Assembly: GCA_934648845.1 (NCBI GenBank)
Contig: CAKUFS010000040.1
Location: forward strand, 1 to 12,285
DNA: 12,285 bases
From: an uncultured Eggerthellaceae bacterium
GTDB taxonomy: Bacteria; Actinomycetota; Coriobacteriia; Coriobacteriales; Eggerthellaceae
Direction: 5' to 3'
In this document: positions 6,507-12,285 of the stretch, one piece after another
Numbering within the stretch: the first letter of the stretch is position 1
Layout: each line of letters starts with the position of its first letter
The notes under the pieces: model-generated
What the model was told of the DNA's origin: nothing
What the model saw: the letters and a program-made list of their open reading frames with translations, nothing else
Databases searched by the model: none
Program-made: the position numbers and the translations under genes

Positions 6507-7421
6507 TTACTCGAAACGAGAGATGAAGTTCTCCACCGCAGCGCACGTCTCATCAGGATGCGTAACCGAGCAGATATGCGGCGCGCCCTGAATCAGAGTC
6601 CATTCGCAGTTCGGAATCAAATCGACGCCCTCTTTGATAACCCACGGCGAACCCTCGTCGTCGGTACCGGAAAGCGCCATGCAGGGAACCTTGATGTTCT
6701 TCACGCCTTCGCGAATATCCCAGTCGCGCATCTTGCCGGTCACTACGAACTCCGATGCACCCTGCATAATCATGTAGCATTCGCCAACCTGGCTAAACGC
6801 ATCAATCAGGTGCTGCGGATAATCCTTCTCATACATGCCGCACACGTGGCGCTTGTAATATTCATCGTAAGCAGCCTTCGCCTGAACAGTATCGTAGTTG
6901 CCGGTCTCTTCGGCTTCCTTCAGCGCCAGCTGCATTTCCAGCGGCAAGAACGTGATCAGGTGGTTTGCGGCATCCAGCCAAGACTGAATCAGAACGGGAG
7001 AAGAGTTGATGACAAACGAATTCACGCCGCGGTCATCCTTCATCATGCACAGCATGCCCAGCATGCCGCCCCACGAGTTGCCGAACAAATGGAAATCGTC
7101 CAGGCCCAGCGCATCGATAACAGTGTAGTACTCGTTTACCCACAAATCGTAATTGTAGAAGTCTTCGCCCATGTCTTCGGTCATAGACTTACCGCAGCCA
7201 ATTTGGTCATAGAAAATGACCTGGCGATCATACTTGTCGGCAATCTTAGCCAAGTCAAGCAGGTAGTTATGCGTATCTCCCGGGCCGCCATGCAAAACCA
7301 AAAGCGGCTTCTTTCCTGGCGCGCATTCGCCATAGATCTGCACGTACGTCTTGTGACCAGGAATCTTGTCCTCGTAACCCTTGGGAACGTAGTCAACCCA
7401 TACTTCTTTCATCTCAGCCAT
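6507..7421 (-). CDS. Proline iminopeptidase-like alpha/beta hydrolase (S33)
   Basis: A 304-residue cytosolic alpha/beta hydrolase of the prolyl aminopeptidase group, which removes N-terminal amino acids (often Pro) from peptides or hydrolyses amino acid amides. HGGPG (44-48) is the oxyanion-hole motif typical of this group, DQIGCGKS (72-79) the matching loop, and GNSWGG (114-119) the nucleophile elbow with Ser116. The likely acid is Asp254 in SGTDDEGSP and the likely base His282 in GAPHICS. There is no signal peptide. The ATG has AAAGGAG six bases ahead. It is the first gene of a two-gene unit with the amidase-family gene and follows two amino acid permease genes. The substrate could be short peptides or amino acid amides; the latter would fit the neighbour better. 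Confidence 0.9.
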   Translation of the reverse strand: MAEMKEVWVDYVPKGYEDKIPGHKTYVQIYGECAPGKKPLLVLHGGPGDTHNYLLDLAKIADKYDRQVIFYDQIGCGKSMTEDMGEDFYNYDLWVNEYYTVIDALGLDDFHLFGNSWGGMLGMLCMMKDDRGVNSFVINSSPVLIQSWLDAANHLITFLPLEMQLALKEAEETGNYDTVQAKAAYDEYYKRHVCGMYEKDYPQHLIDAFSQVGECYMIMQGASEFVVTGKMRDWDIREGVKNIKVPCMALSGTDDEGSPWVIKEGVDLIPNCEWTLIQGAPHICSVTHPDETCAAVENFISRFE

Positions 7422-7464
7422 ACGATTCTCCTTTCAAGAATCATCACCAATGCTTGGCTAGTCC

Positions 7465-7493
7465 ATTGTACGTCATAGCCTTTGCTTTTATAA
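7465..7493 (-). promoter_or_regulatory. Candidate promoter of the hydrolase-amidase operon
   Basis: On the minus strand TACAAT (7470-7465) is a good -10 element, with TTATAA 17 bp upstream as a weak -35. It lies between the permease terminator and the hydrolase gene and would start transcription about 40 bp before the ATG. Confidence 0.35.
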
Positions 7494-7504
7494 GCATTCC
7501 ATAT

Positions 7505-7533
7505 AAAAACGGACGGACCGCCAGGCCCGTCCG
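7505..7533 (-). terminator. Intrinsic terminator of permease copy 1
   Basis: CGGACGG (7510-7516) pairs with CCGTCCG (7527-7533), and CC/GG pairs further in after one mismatch. On the minus strand the stem is followed by TTTTTATAT. It lies 23 bp past the permease stop codon. An almost identical hairpin follows permease copy 2, so it belongs to the duplicated unit. Confidence 0.88.
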
Positions 7534-7556
7534 CGTGAAAACACCTCGTCGCTTAC

Positions 7557-9053
7557 TTATTCGACTTCAATAGAAACTGGGTCAGTCAAGTTACCCTTCT
7601 TATCAAGCACAACGGCAACAATGAAGCCAATGACGCCGATGATCAGCATCAAGCAACCCAGGAACAGGTTGACGCCAAAGTCCTCGAAGCCGGTAAGCAG
7701 GTTGAAGTTGCTCAGAACCAGGAACAGGATGTATCCCATGCCGATGAACGCCAGGATAGGGGCGATGGTAGTCTGGAAGACATTGTGGCCGAAGCCTTCC
7801 TCGTTGTTGTGCTTGCGCAGGTAACTGATGACGGCGATGTTCACGATGATTTCCATTGCCATAATGCCCACAATGGCGATGGCGGAGCAGATGGCGCCGA
7901 CCTGGGAATACGGATCAAGACCACAAGCAGCCATGATGAAGGAAATACCCACACCAAGAACCATGTTCACGCAGCATGCCACGAACGGAGATTTCGCCTT
8001 GTTCGTCTTTTCCAGCGCTTTCGGCAGCAAGTTTGCACGAGCAAACGAGTACAGATAGCGGGAAGCCATGCCATGAGCAGCCATCCAGGAAGCGAAGTTG
8101 GAGATGAGCAGGAACCAGTTGAACAGGTGACCCACCACATCGCCGCAGTAGTAGACGGCAACATCGTGGTACATGTGGTCGTATGCCACTTCGGAAACCG
8201 ACACAACACTCGTGGGATCGGCAGCACCGGCGGTTGCGAAGATTTCTGCTCCCGATGCGCCCGTTGCAGCAGTCACCGACCAGGCGGAAAGCGAGTACAC
8301 CAGGCCAATCACGATAACGGCGGCAATGGTAGCACGGGGGATGGTCTTGCGGGGGTTTTTGGTCTCCTCGCCGAAGATCGCCGTTGCCTCGAAGCCGATG
8401 AAGCACAAAAACGCGAAGCAGACGCCCAGGCCAATACCGCCAGGAGCACCACCGTTGAACAGCGTATCAAGGGAAAATACGCTCAGAGAATACGCGCCAG
8501 CGCCTTCCGAGAACAGAACCGAGAAGTCAACGATGGCCAAAATGGTGATCTCGCACACCAGGCAGACCATCAGGAACTTCGTGCCGCCCTCGATGCCGAA
8601 GTACGAGAACAGCAAAATAACGGCTACGAAAATCAGCGATACGCCCCACCAGGGAACCACCAGGCCCAGCTCCTGCTCAAGAATGGAAGCAGAAAACGTG
8701 CCGGCGGCGCAGACAAGGTAGACCGACAAAAGGTTATAGGCAGCAACCGCAATGAATCCGGCGGCAGTACCGAAGCGCTTGCCCAGGCCCATGGAGATGT
8801 AGGCGTAGAACGCGCCAGCATTCGTAATGTGCGTAGACATTGCGGTGAAACCGACGGAGAAAATCAGCAAAAGGATGCCGATAATAACAAAGTCGAATGC
8901 CGCCGCCGGGCCGTTGCCCAGCATGAAGATGAGCGGCGTGTTCGTTGCGGATGCGCCCAGCGGGGCAGCCGCGGCGATAACCAGAAACACCAACGCGATG
9001 CCGCTGATAGCACCATGTTTGAGCTGATTGCTCTGGCCTTCTTGATTGGCCAT
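7557..9053 (-). CDS. APC-family amino acid permease, copy 1
   Basis: A 498-residue inner-membrane transporter of the amino acid-polyamine-organocation superfamily, with about 12 hydrophobic segments. Typical marks are AAAAPLGA (27-34) in the first membrane segment and FIGFEATAIFGEETKNPRKTIPRA-type motif ending at 241 (core GEETKNPRKTIPRA), the conserved loop after segment 6. Family members take up amino acids or amines with protons or by exchange; the substrate is unknown. Start: ATG at 9053, with GGAG eight bases ahead; an in-frame GTG three codons earlier is less likely, because copy 2 starts exactly at the matching ATG. The protein is about 89% identical to copy 2 (hand count, about 54 differences). 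Downstream lie the hydrolase and amidase genes, but a terminator separates them. Confidence 0.93.
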   Translation of the reverse strand: MANQEGQSNQLKHGAISGIALVFLVIAAAAPLGASATNTPLIFMLGNGPAAAFDFVIIGILLLIFSVGFTAMSTHITNAGAFYAYISMGLGKRFGTAAGFIAVAAYNLLSVYLVCAAGTFSASILEQELGLVVPWWGVSLIFVAVILLFSYFGIEGGTKFLMVCLVCEITILAIVDFSVLFSEGAGAYSLSVFSLDTLFNGGAPGGIGLGVCFAFLCFIGFEATAIFGEETKNPRKTIPRATIAAVIVIGLVYSLSAWSVTAATGASGAEIFATAGAADPTSVVSVSEVAYDHMYHDVAVYYCGDVVGHLFNWFLLISNFASWMAAHGMASRYLYSFARANLLPKALEKTNKAKSPFVACCVNMVLGVGISFIMAACGLDPYSQVGAICSAIAIVGIMAMEIIVNIAVISYLRKHNNEEGFGHNVFQTTIAPILAFIGMGYILFLVLSNFNLLTGFEDFGVNLFLGCLMLIIGVIGFIVAVVLDKKGNLTDPVSIEVE

Positions 9054-9086
9054 GATTAACACTCCTTAATCCAAGAAACAATATGT

Positions 9087-9143
9087 GCAAGTTTTTACAA
9101 AGAAGCTTTAACTCCCACTTTCAGCGACCTTGAAAAAAATTGC
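9087..9143 (-). promoter_or_regulatory. Conserved 5' leader stem-loop, copy 1
   Basis: On the minus strand the arm GCAATTTTTTTCAAGG (9143-9128) can pair with CTTTGTAAAAACTTGC (9102-9087): 14 of 16 positions pair, with two mismatches. It starts a few bases after the predicted transcript start and ends about 23 bp before the ribosome binding site. It matches the leader of copy 2 in position and shape; the apical segment is 3 nt shorter. Confidence 0.55.
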
Positions 9144-9152
9144 GTAGTCACG

Positions 9153-9184
9153 ATGCTACACACGTTATGTTAATAATGGGTAAA
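9153..9184 (-). promoter_or_regulatory. Candidate promoter, permease copy 1
   Basis: On the minus strand TTTACC (9184-9179), TTAACA (9173-9168) and TAGCAT (9158-9153) occur with the same spacing as TTTACC, TTAACA and TATGAT in front of copy 2. TAGCAT is the likely -10. No classical -35 sits 17 bp upstream; TTTACC is 20 bp away, so an activator may be needed. Basis is conservation between paralogues plus the -10 match. Confidence 0.4.
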
Positions 9185-9263
9185 GAGCCCTTATTTTTCC
9201 TACAAGGGGGGTAGGGTAAAGAATCCTGCTGATGACCGCAAAGCAAGAAGGCGAAAAAGGTAA

Positions 9264-9284
9264 AAAAAGACCCCGTCACTTTTT
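9264..9284 (-). repeat. 21-bp motif, copy B
   Basis: Exact reverse complement of 5306-5326. Here it lies downstream of permease copy 2, behind that gene's terminator, and forms only a weak 6-bp A/T stem, so it is not an obvious terminator at this site. Confidence 0.8.
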
Positions 9285-9306
9285 AACATTTGGGGCGCGC
9301 AGACAT

Positions 9307-9335
9307 AAAAACGGACGGACCCGAAGGCCCGTCCG
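9307..9335 (-). terminator. Intrinsic terminator of permease copy 2
   Basis: CGGACGG (9312-9318) pairs with CCGTCCG (9329-9335), with CC/GG inside and loop CGAA. On the minus strand it is followed by TTTTTATG. It is the twin of the hairpin at 7505-7533; the stem is unchanged and only loop bases differ. Confidence 0.88.
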
Positions 9336-9376
9336 CGAAATCCTAGATTTGGTTCTACGTCTCTGCAGCACGCTGT

Positions 9377-10873
9377 TTAGTCAACCTCAATGGAAACAGG
9401 GTCGGTTAGCACGCCCTTCTTATCAAGGACAACTGCGGCGATGAATCCGATAACACCAATGATCAGCGTCAAGCCGCCCAGAAGCAAGTTCGTACCGAAC
9501 TCCTCGAAGCCGGTGAGCAGGTTGAAGTTGCTCAGAACCAGGAACAGGATGTATCCCATACCGATGAACGCCAGGATAGGAGCGATCGTGGTCTGGAAGA
9601 CGTTGTGGCCGAAGCCTTCCTCGCTGTTGTGCTTGCGCAGGTAGCGGATGACAGCGATGTTCACGATGATCTCCATGGTCATGATGCCCACGATGGCGAT
9701 TGCAGAGCAGATGGCGCCGATCTGCGAATACGGGTCAAGACCGAACGTAGCCATGATGAAAGCAACACCCAAGCAGAACACCATGTTCACGCAGCAAGCG
9801 ATGAACGGAGACTTCGCCTTGTTCGTCTTCTCCAAAGGCTGGGGAAGCAAATGGGCGCGCGAGAACGAGTACAGGTAGCGGGAAGCCATGCCGTGACCTG
9901 CCATCCAAGAGGCGAAGTTCGAGATGAGCAGGAACCAGTTGAACAGGTGGCCCACCGCATCGCCGCAATAGTACACGGCTACGTCGTGGTACATGTGGTC
10001 GTAGGCAACCTGGGAAACCGAAACGACGCTCGTGGGATCGGCGGCGCCGGCGCCTGCGAAGATCTCTGCACCCGATGCGCCTGCCGCCGCAGTCACCGAC
10101 CAGGCGGAAAGCGAGTACACCAGGCCGATAATGATAACAGCGGCGATAGTAGCACGGGGGATGGTCTTGCGGGGGTTTCTGGTCTCCTCGCCGAAGATGG
10201 CCGTAGCCTCGAAGCCGATGAAGCACAGGAACGCGAAGCACACACCGACACCAATGCCACCGGGCACGCCGCCATTAAGAAGCGTATCGAACGAAAATAC
10301 GCTCAAAGAATACGCGCCGGCGCCCTCGGCGAATAGAACGGAGAAATCGACGATGGCCAGAATGGTGATCTCGCACACCAGGCAGACCATCAGGAACTTC
10401 GTGCCGCCTTCGATGCCAAAGTACGAAAACACCAGGATAATAGCGCCAAGCACCAAAGAAACGCCCCACCAGGGAACGACCAGGCCCAGCTCCTGCTCAA
10501 GAATGGAGGCAGTAAACGTACCGTTTGCAGCAACCAAGTACACAGTGAGCATATTATATGCCGCAACCGCAATGAAGCCGGAAGCAGTACCGAAGCGTTT
10601 GCCCAGGCCCATCGAGATATACGCGTAGAAAGCGCCGGAATTCGTAATATGAGATGACATCGCGGTGAAGCCCACCGAGAATATCAACAGAAGAACACCG
10701 ATGATAAGGAAGTTGAATGCCGCCGCCGGACCGTTGCCCAGCATGAAGATAAGCGGCGTGTTCGTTGCAGATGCGCCCAGCGGAGCAGCTGCAGCGATTA
10801 CCAGAAAAACCAGCGCGATGCCACCGATAGCACCGTATTTGAGCTGATTGCTCTGGCCTTCTTGATTGGCCAT
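9377..10873 (-). CDS. APC-family amino acid permease, copy 2
   Basis: A 498-residue APC transporter with the same layout as copy 1: AAAAPLGA (27-34), about 12 hydrophobic segments and GEETRNPRKTIPRA (228-241). ATG at 10873 follows AAGGAGAGG, a strong ribosome binding site. Identity to copy 1 is about 89%. The differences are not even: clusters lie at about 115-121, 141-149 and 366-378, all in predicted membrane segments, while the region around the APC signature and 385-450 is nearly unchanged. This fits duplication followed by some change of substrate preference or affinity; no substrate can be named. It has its own promoter, leader and terminator, so it can be expressed separately from copy 1. 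It is divergent from the phosphodiesterase gene. Confidence 0.93.
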   Translation of the reverse strand: MANQEGQSNQLKYGAIGGIALVFLVIAAAAPLGASATNTPLIFMLGNGPAAAFNFLIIGVLLLIFSVGFTAMSSHITNSGAFYAYISMGLGKRFGTASGFIAVAAYNMLTVYLVAANGTFTASILEQELGLVVPWWGVSLVLGAIILVFSYFGIEGGTKFLMVCLVCEITILAIVDFSVLFAEGAGAYSLSVFSFDTLLNGGVPGGIGVGVCFAFLCFIGFEATAIFGEETRNPRKTIPRATIAAVIIIGLVYSLSAWSVTAAAGASGAEIFAGAGAADPTSVVSVSQVAYDHMYHDVAVYYCGDAVGHLFNWFLLISNFASWMAGHGMASRYLYSFSRAHLLPQPLEKTNKAKSPFIACCVNMVFCLGVAFIMATFGLDPYSQIGAICSAIAIVGIMTMEIIVNIAVIRYLRKHNSEEGFGHNVFQTTIAPILAFIGMGYILFLVLSNFNLLTGFEEFGTNLLLGGLTLIIGVIGFIAAVVLDKKGVLTDPVSIEVD

Positions 10874-10906
10874 AATTACCTCTCCTTTTTTCTAGATATA
10901 AAAAGA

Positions 10907-10966
10907 GCAATTTTTTACAAAGAAGCTTTGCCCTTCGCTTTCTACAGCAACCTTGCAAAAAATTGC
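10907..10966 (-). promoter_or_regulatory. Conserved 5' leader stem-loop, copy 2
   Basis: On the minus strand GCAATTTTTTGCAAGG (10966-10951) pairs with CTTTGTAAAAAATTGC (10922-10907) along all 16 positions, counting two G-U pairs. The apical 28 nt carry a possible small hairpin, CAAAG-CTT-CTTTG, that competes with the main stem. The stem is followed by TCTTTTTAT and then the ribosome binding site, so it could act as an attenuator, a 5' stabiliser or, as DNA, an operator. The last 18 bases, AAAGCTTCTTTGTAAAAA, are identical in both copies. Confidence 0.6.
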
Positions 10967-10975
10967 GTGCACAAA

Positions 10976-11007
10976 ATCATATAGTAAATGTGTTAAAAGT
11001 AGGTAAA
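10976..11007 (-). promoter_or_regulatory. Candidate promoter, permease copy 2
   Basis: On the minus strand TTTACC (11007-11002), TTAACA (10996-10991) and the -10-like TATGAT (10981-10976) have the same spacing as in front of copy 1. Transcription would begin near 10969, about three bases before the leader stem. Confidence 0.45.
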
Positions 11008-11043
11008 TAATCTTCATACTTCCTGTTGAAAGAAAGAATCTTC

Positions 11044-11071
11044 TTGATGAAAGGCTTAAAAAGAATAAATT
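11044..11071 (+). promoter_or_regulatory. Candidate promoter of the phosphodiesterase gene
   Basis: TTGATG (11044-11049) and TAAATT (11066-11071) with a 16-bp spacer lie about 45 bp ahead of the ATG. The fit to the sigma-70 consensus is moderate. Confidence 0.35.
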
Positions 11072-11114
11072 AGCGTATCGTGATCGTAAAAGACCCCTAA
11101 ATTAAAGGAGGAAC

Positions 11115-11681
11115 ATGAAGGTACTTATCGCATCCGACTTGCATGGTGCGGCGCAGGCGACCTCGTTGCTGATTAAGCGAATCGAAGAAGAAAAACCAAC
11201 GGATATTCTGCTGCTAGGCGATATCCTATACCATGGTCCGCGCAACTCGCTGCCGCTTGACTATGAAACAAAGCAGGTTGTGAAACTGCTAACCCCCTAT
11301 GAGGATCACATTCATGCTGTCCAGGGTAATTGCGATGCTGAAGTGGATAACTGGATGTTCTCCTTCGATTTGGAAAAGCCATCGCTCACGCTTTATGACA
11401 GCGATGCGAAGATTACGCTCTTTGCTACGCACGGCCATCGTTTTGGAATGAACCCGAATGAACCCCAGGAGCTGCAAAATCTTCCTGAACCATGCGTATT
11501 CTGCTCGGGACATACCCACATTAAGGTTCTAAAGAAACAGGGGAACATGATCTTCGTCAATCCAGGAAGCATAGGTATCCCAAAAGACGATTGCGCTGGA
11601 TACGCCATCTACGAAAAGGGCGGCGTTATTTTAAAGAAGTTGGAAGATGGCAGCGAAATTTCTCGAATTTCTTTCGAATAG
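11115..11681 (+). CDS. yfcE: YfcE-type metallophosphodiesterase
   Basis: A 188-residue cytosolic metallophosphoesterase of the YfcE/MJ0936 family (E. coli YfcE is 184 residues), a two-metal enzyme that hydrolyses phosphodiesters in vitro; the natural substrate is not settled. All metal-binding motifs are present: SDLHG (D8, H10), GDILYHG (D36), GNCD (N72), THGH (H106, H108) and GHTH (H133, H135), followed by NPGSIGIPK. The ATG has a strong AAAGGAGG three to five bases ahead. It is a single-gene unit between a divergent permease and its own terminator. Confidence 0.95.
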   Translation: MKVLIASDLHGAAQATSLLIKRIEEEKPTDILLLGDILYHGPRNSLPLDYETKQVVKLLTPYEDHIHAVQGNCDAEVDNWMFSFDLEKPSLTLYDSDAKITLFATHGHRFGMNPNEPQELQNLPEPCVFCSGHTHIKVLKKQGNMIFVNPGSIGIPKDDCAGYAIYEKGGVILKKLEDGSEISRISFE

Positions 11682-11734
11682 TGCTTGCCTTATATTGGAT
11701 AGCGTCTTATACTTGAGAAGGTCTGAAACACAAG

Positions 11735-11768
11735 GGGCTGGATGTAAATCCAGCCCGTTTCTTTTTTA
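11735..11768 (+). terminator. Intrinsic terminator of yfcE
   Basis: GGGCTGGAT (11735-11743) and ATCCAGCCC (11748-11756) form a perfect 9-bp stem with loop GTAA, followed by GTTTCTTTTTT. It lies 53 bp past the stop codon. Confidence 0.92.
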
Positions 11769-12135
11769 TAAGGGGTTTTACCGAGACGAATACCCCAAAG
11801 GTTGAAATAGCTCTAAGCGATCGGTAATTCCAAAACCGCTGATACCCTCAAATCTCAAATGAACTTCAATTTAAAATATATCGCAGTTCATTAGCTCTGC
11901 ATCAACAACTGCGAAACAATCAATAGATCATTGTTAAAATTGGGTAATGAGGATTCGCGCGATCGCGAGGCTCGGTTGCGATCAAGAAATCGTTCACAGT
12001 TATCCGATATCGGGGGTTTTACAGGCATTTTCATCCGATTTCGAAGAACCGTGAGCGGTTTCGATGATGGCAGCAAGCGAAGGCAATATAGCATTCTCTG
12101 CATCCTGGATCAAAAGATGAAGACAAATGACCGTA
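11769..12135. other. Gene-free region between yfcE and the rRNA operon
   Basis: About 370 bp. Open frames of about 70 codons on the minus strand have no ribosome binding site and no recognisable family. The region is AT-richer than the genes around it and contains several inverted repeats: AATGAACT/AGTTCATT (11858-11892), TCGCAGTT/AACTGCGA (11881-11914), the palindromes CGCGATCGCG (11958-11967) and CCGATATCGG (12004-12013). A decayed gene or a small RNA cannot be excluded; I see no proof for either. Confidence 0.5.
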
Positions 12136-12167
12136 AAAAGAAGGGGACCGCATCGCTGCGGCCCCCC
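12136..12167 (-). terminator. Terminator of the rRNA operon
   Basis: On the minus strand CCGCA/TGCGG with four more G/C pairs after one mismatch or bulge forms a strong stem with loop GCGA, followed by TTCTTTTTA. It lies about 55 bp after the 3' end of the 5S rRNA gene. Confidence 0.8.
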
Positions 12168-12221
12168 TCTCCGGCTTCTCCGCGCCGAGCGGCGTGCCCG
12201 GGCGCGCAAAACGCCCTTCAT

Positions 12222-12285
12222 GAGCGCGACGTCCTATCCTCCCACGGGCTTCCCCCGCAGTACTTTCGGCGATGGCGGCCTTAAC
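12222..12285 (-). rRNA. rrf: 5S rRNA, 3' part (cut by the window edge)
   Basis: The minus strand reads CGAAAGTACTGCGGGGGAAG, then CCCGTGGGAGGATAGGACG, the hallmark 3' half of bacterial 5S rRNA (helices IV/V and loop E). About 64 of roughly 115-120 nt are inside the window; the 3' end at about 12222 is an estimate, because the 5' strand of helix I is missing. The rest of the rRNA operon should lie beyond 12285. Confidence 0.9.

Noticed and set aside
7785..9059. Long plus-strand frames opposite the permease genes (7785-9059, 9605-10336 and others).
   Set aside because: They occur at matching places opposite both copies, are very rich in Asp, His, Gly and Arg and lack binding sites; shadows of the transporter reading frames.
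11891..12103. Possible small or broken gene downstream of the 5S rRNA (minus strand).
   Set aside because: No Shine-Dalgarno, no recognisable motif and competing frames of equal length; kept only as part of the gene-free region.
12000..12284. Frames on both strands crossing the rRNA terminator and 5S rRNA (11931-12284 plus, 12000-12221 minus).
   Set aside because: They read through a terminator hairpin, and the plus-strand frame also runs through a structural RNA gene.

Overview
The window looks like chromosome from a mid-GC member of the Actinobacteria, most likely class Coriobacteriia (Eggerthellaceae-like). This placement is an inference. It rests on the protein style (a PrsA/SurA-type foldase lipoprotein, large APC permeases, an amidase/S33 hydrolase pair), strong GGAG-type ribosome binding sites, GC-balanced codon use and tRNA genes that encode their CCA ends. 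No taxonomic search was possible. Nothing suggests phage, insertion sequences or CRISPR.

Layout. From 1 to 540 there are two serine tRNA genes on the minus strand (anticodons CGA and GGA), each with its own intrinsic terminator. The GGA gene has a good sigma-70-type promoter that overlaps the terminator of the next gene. From 538 to 1683 (minus) is a parvulin-type peptidyl-prolyl isomerase lipoprotein. After a non-coding stretch comes typA/bipA (2112-3935, minus), with a terminator behind it and a 10-bp inverted repeat in front of it. A divergent PLP enzyme of the threonine aldolase/beta-eliminating lyase family runs 4266-5300 (plus) and ends in a near-perfect hairpin terminator.

From 5300 to 5580 is a repeat-rich convergent intergenic region. 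Then, all on the minus strand and reading from high to low coordinate, come APC permease copy 2 (9377-10873), APC permease copy 1 (7557-9053), an S33 proline-iminopeptidase-like hydrolase (6507-7421) and an acetamidase/formamidase-family protein (5582-6466). The two permeases are about 89% identical and are a tandem duplication that includes promoter, leader and terminator. The last two genes are 40 bp apart and look like one operon. Together these four genes could be an uptake-and-hydrolysis module for small amides or peptides, releasing amino acids and ammonia; that is inference from neighbourhood and family.

On the plus strand at 11115-11681 is a YfcE-type metallophosphodiesterase with its own terminator. 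A gene-free stretch with several inverted repeats follows, and the window ends inside a minus-strand 5S rRNA gene with the rRNA operon terminator downstream of it.

The most interesting signal is not a protein. It is the 5' leader shared by the two permease copies: a promoter-like block with fixed spacing, followed at once by a long A/U-rich stem-loop (16 bp in copy 2, 14 of 16 in copy 1) whose arms are kept while the apical loop has changed length. It may be an RNA regulator, a 5'-end stabiliser or an operator.
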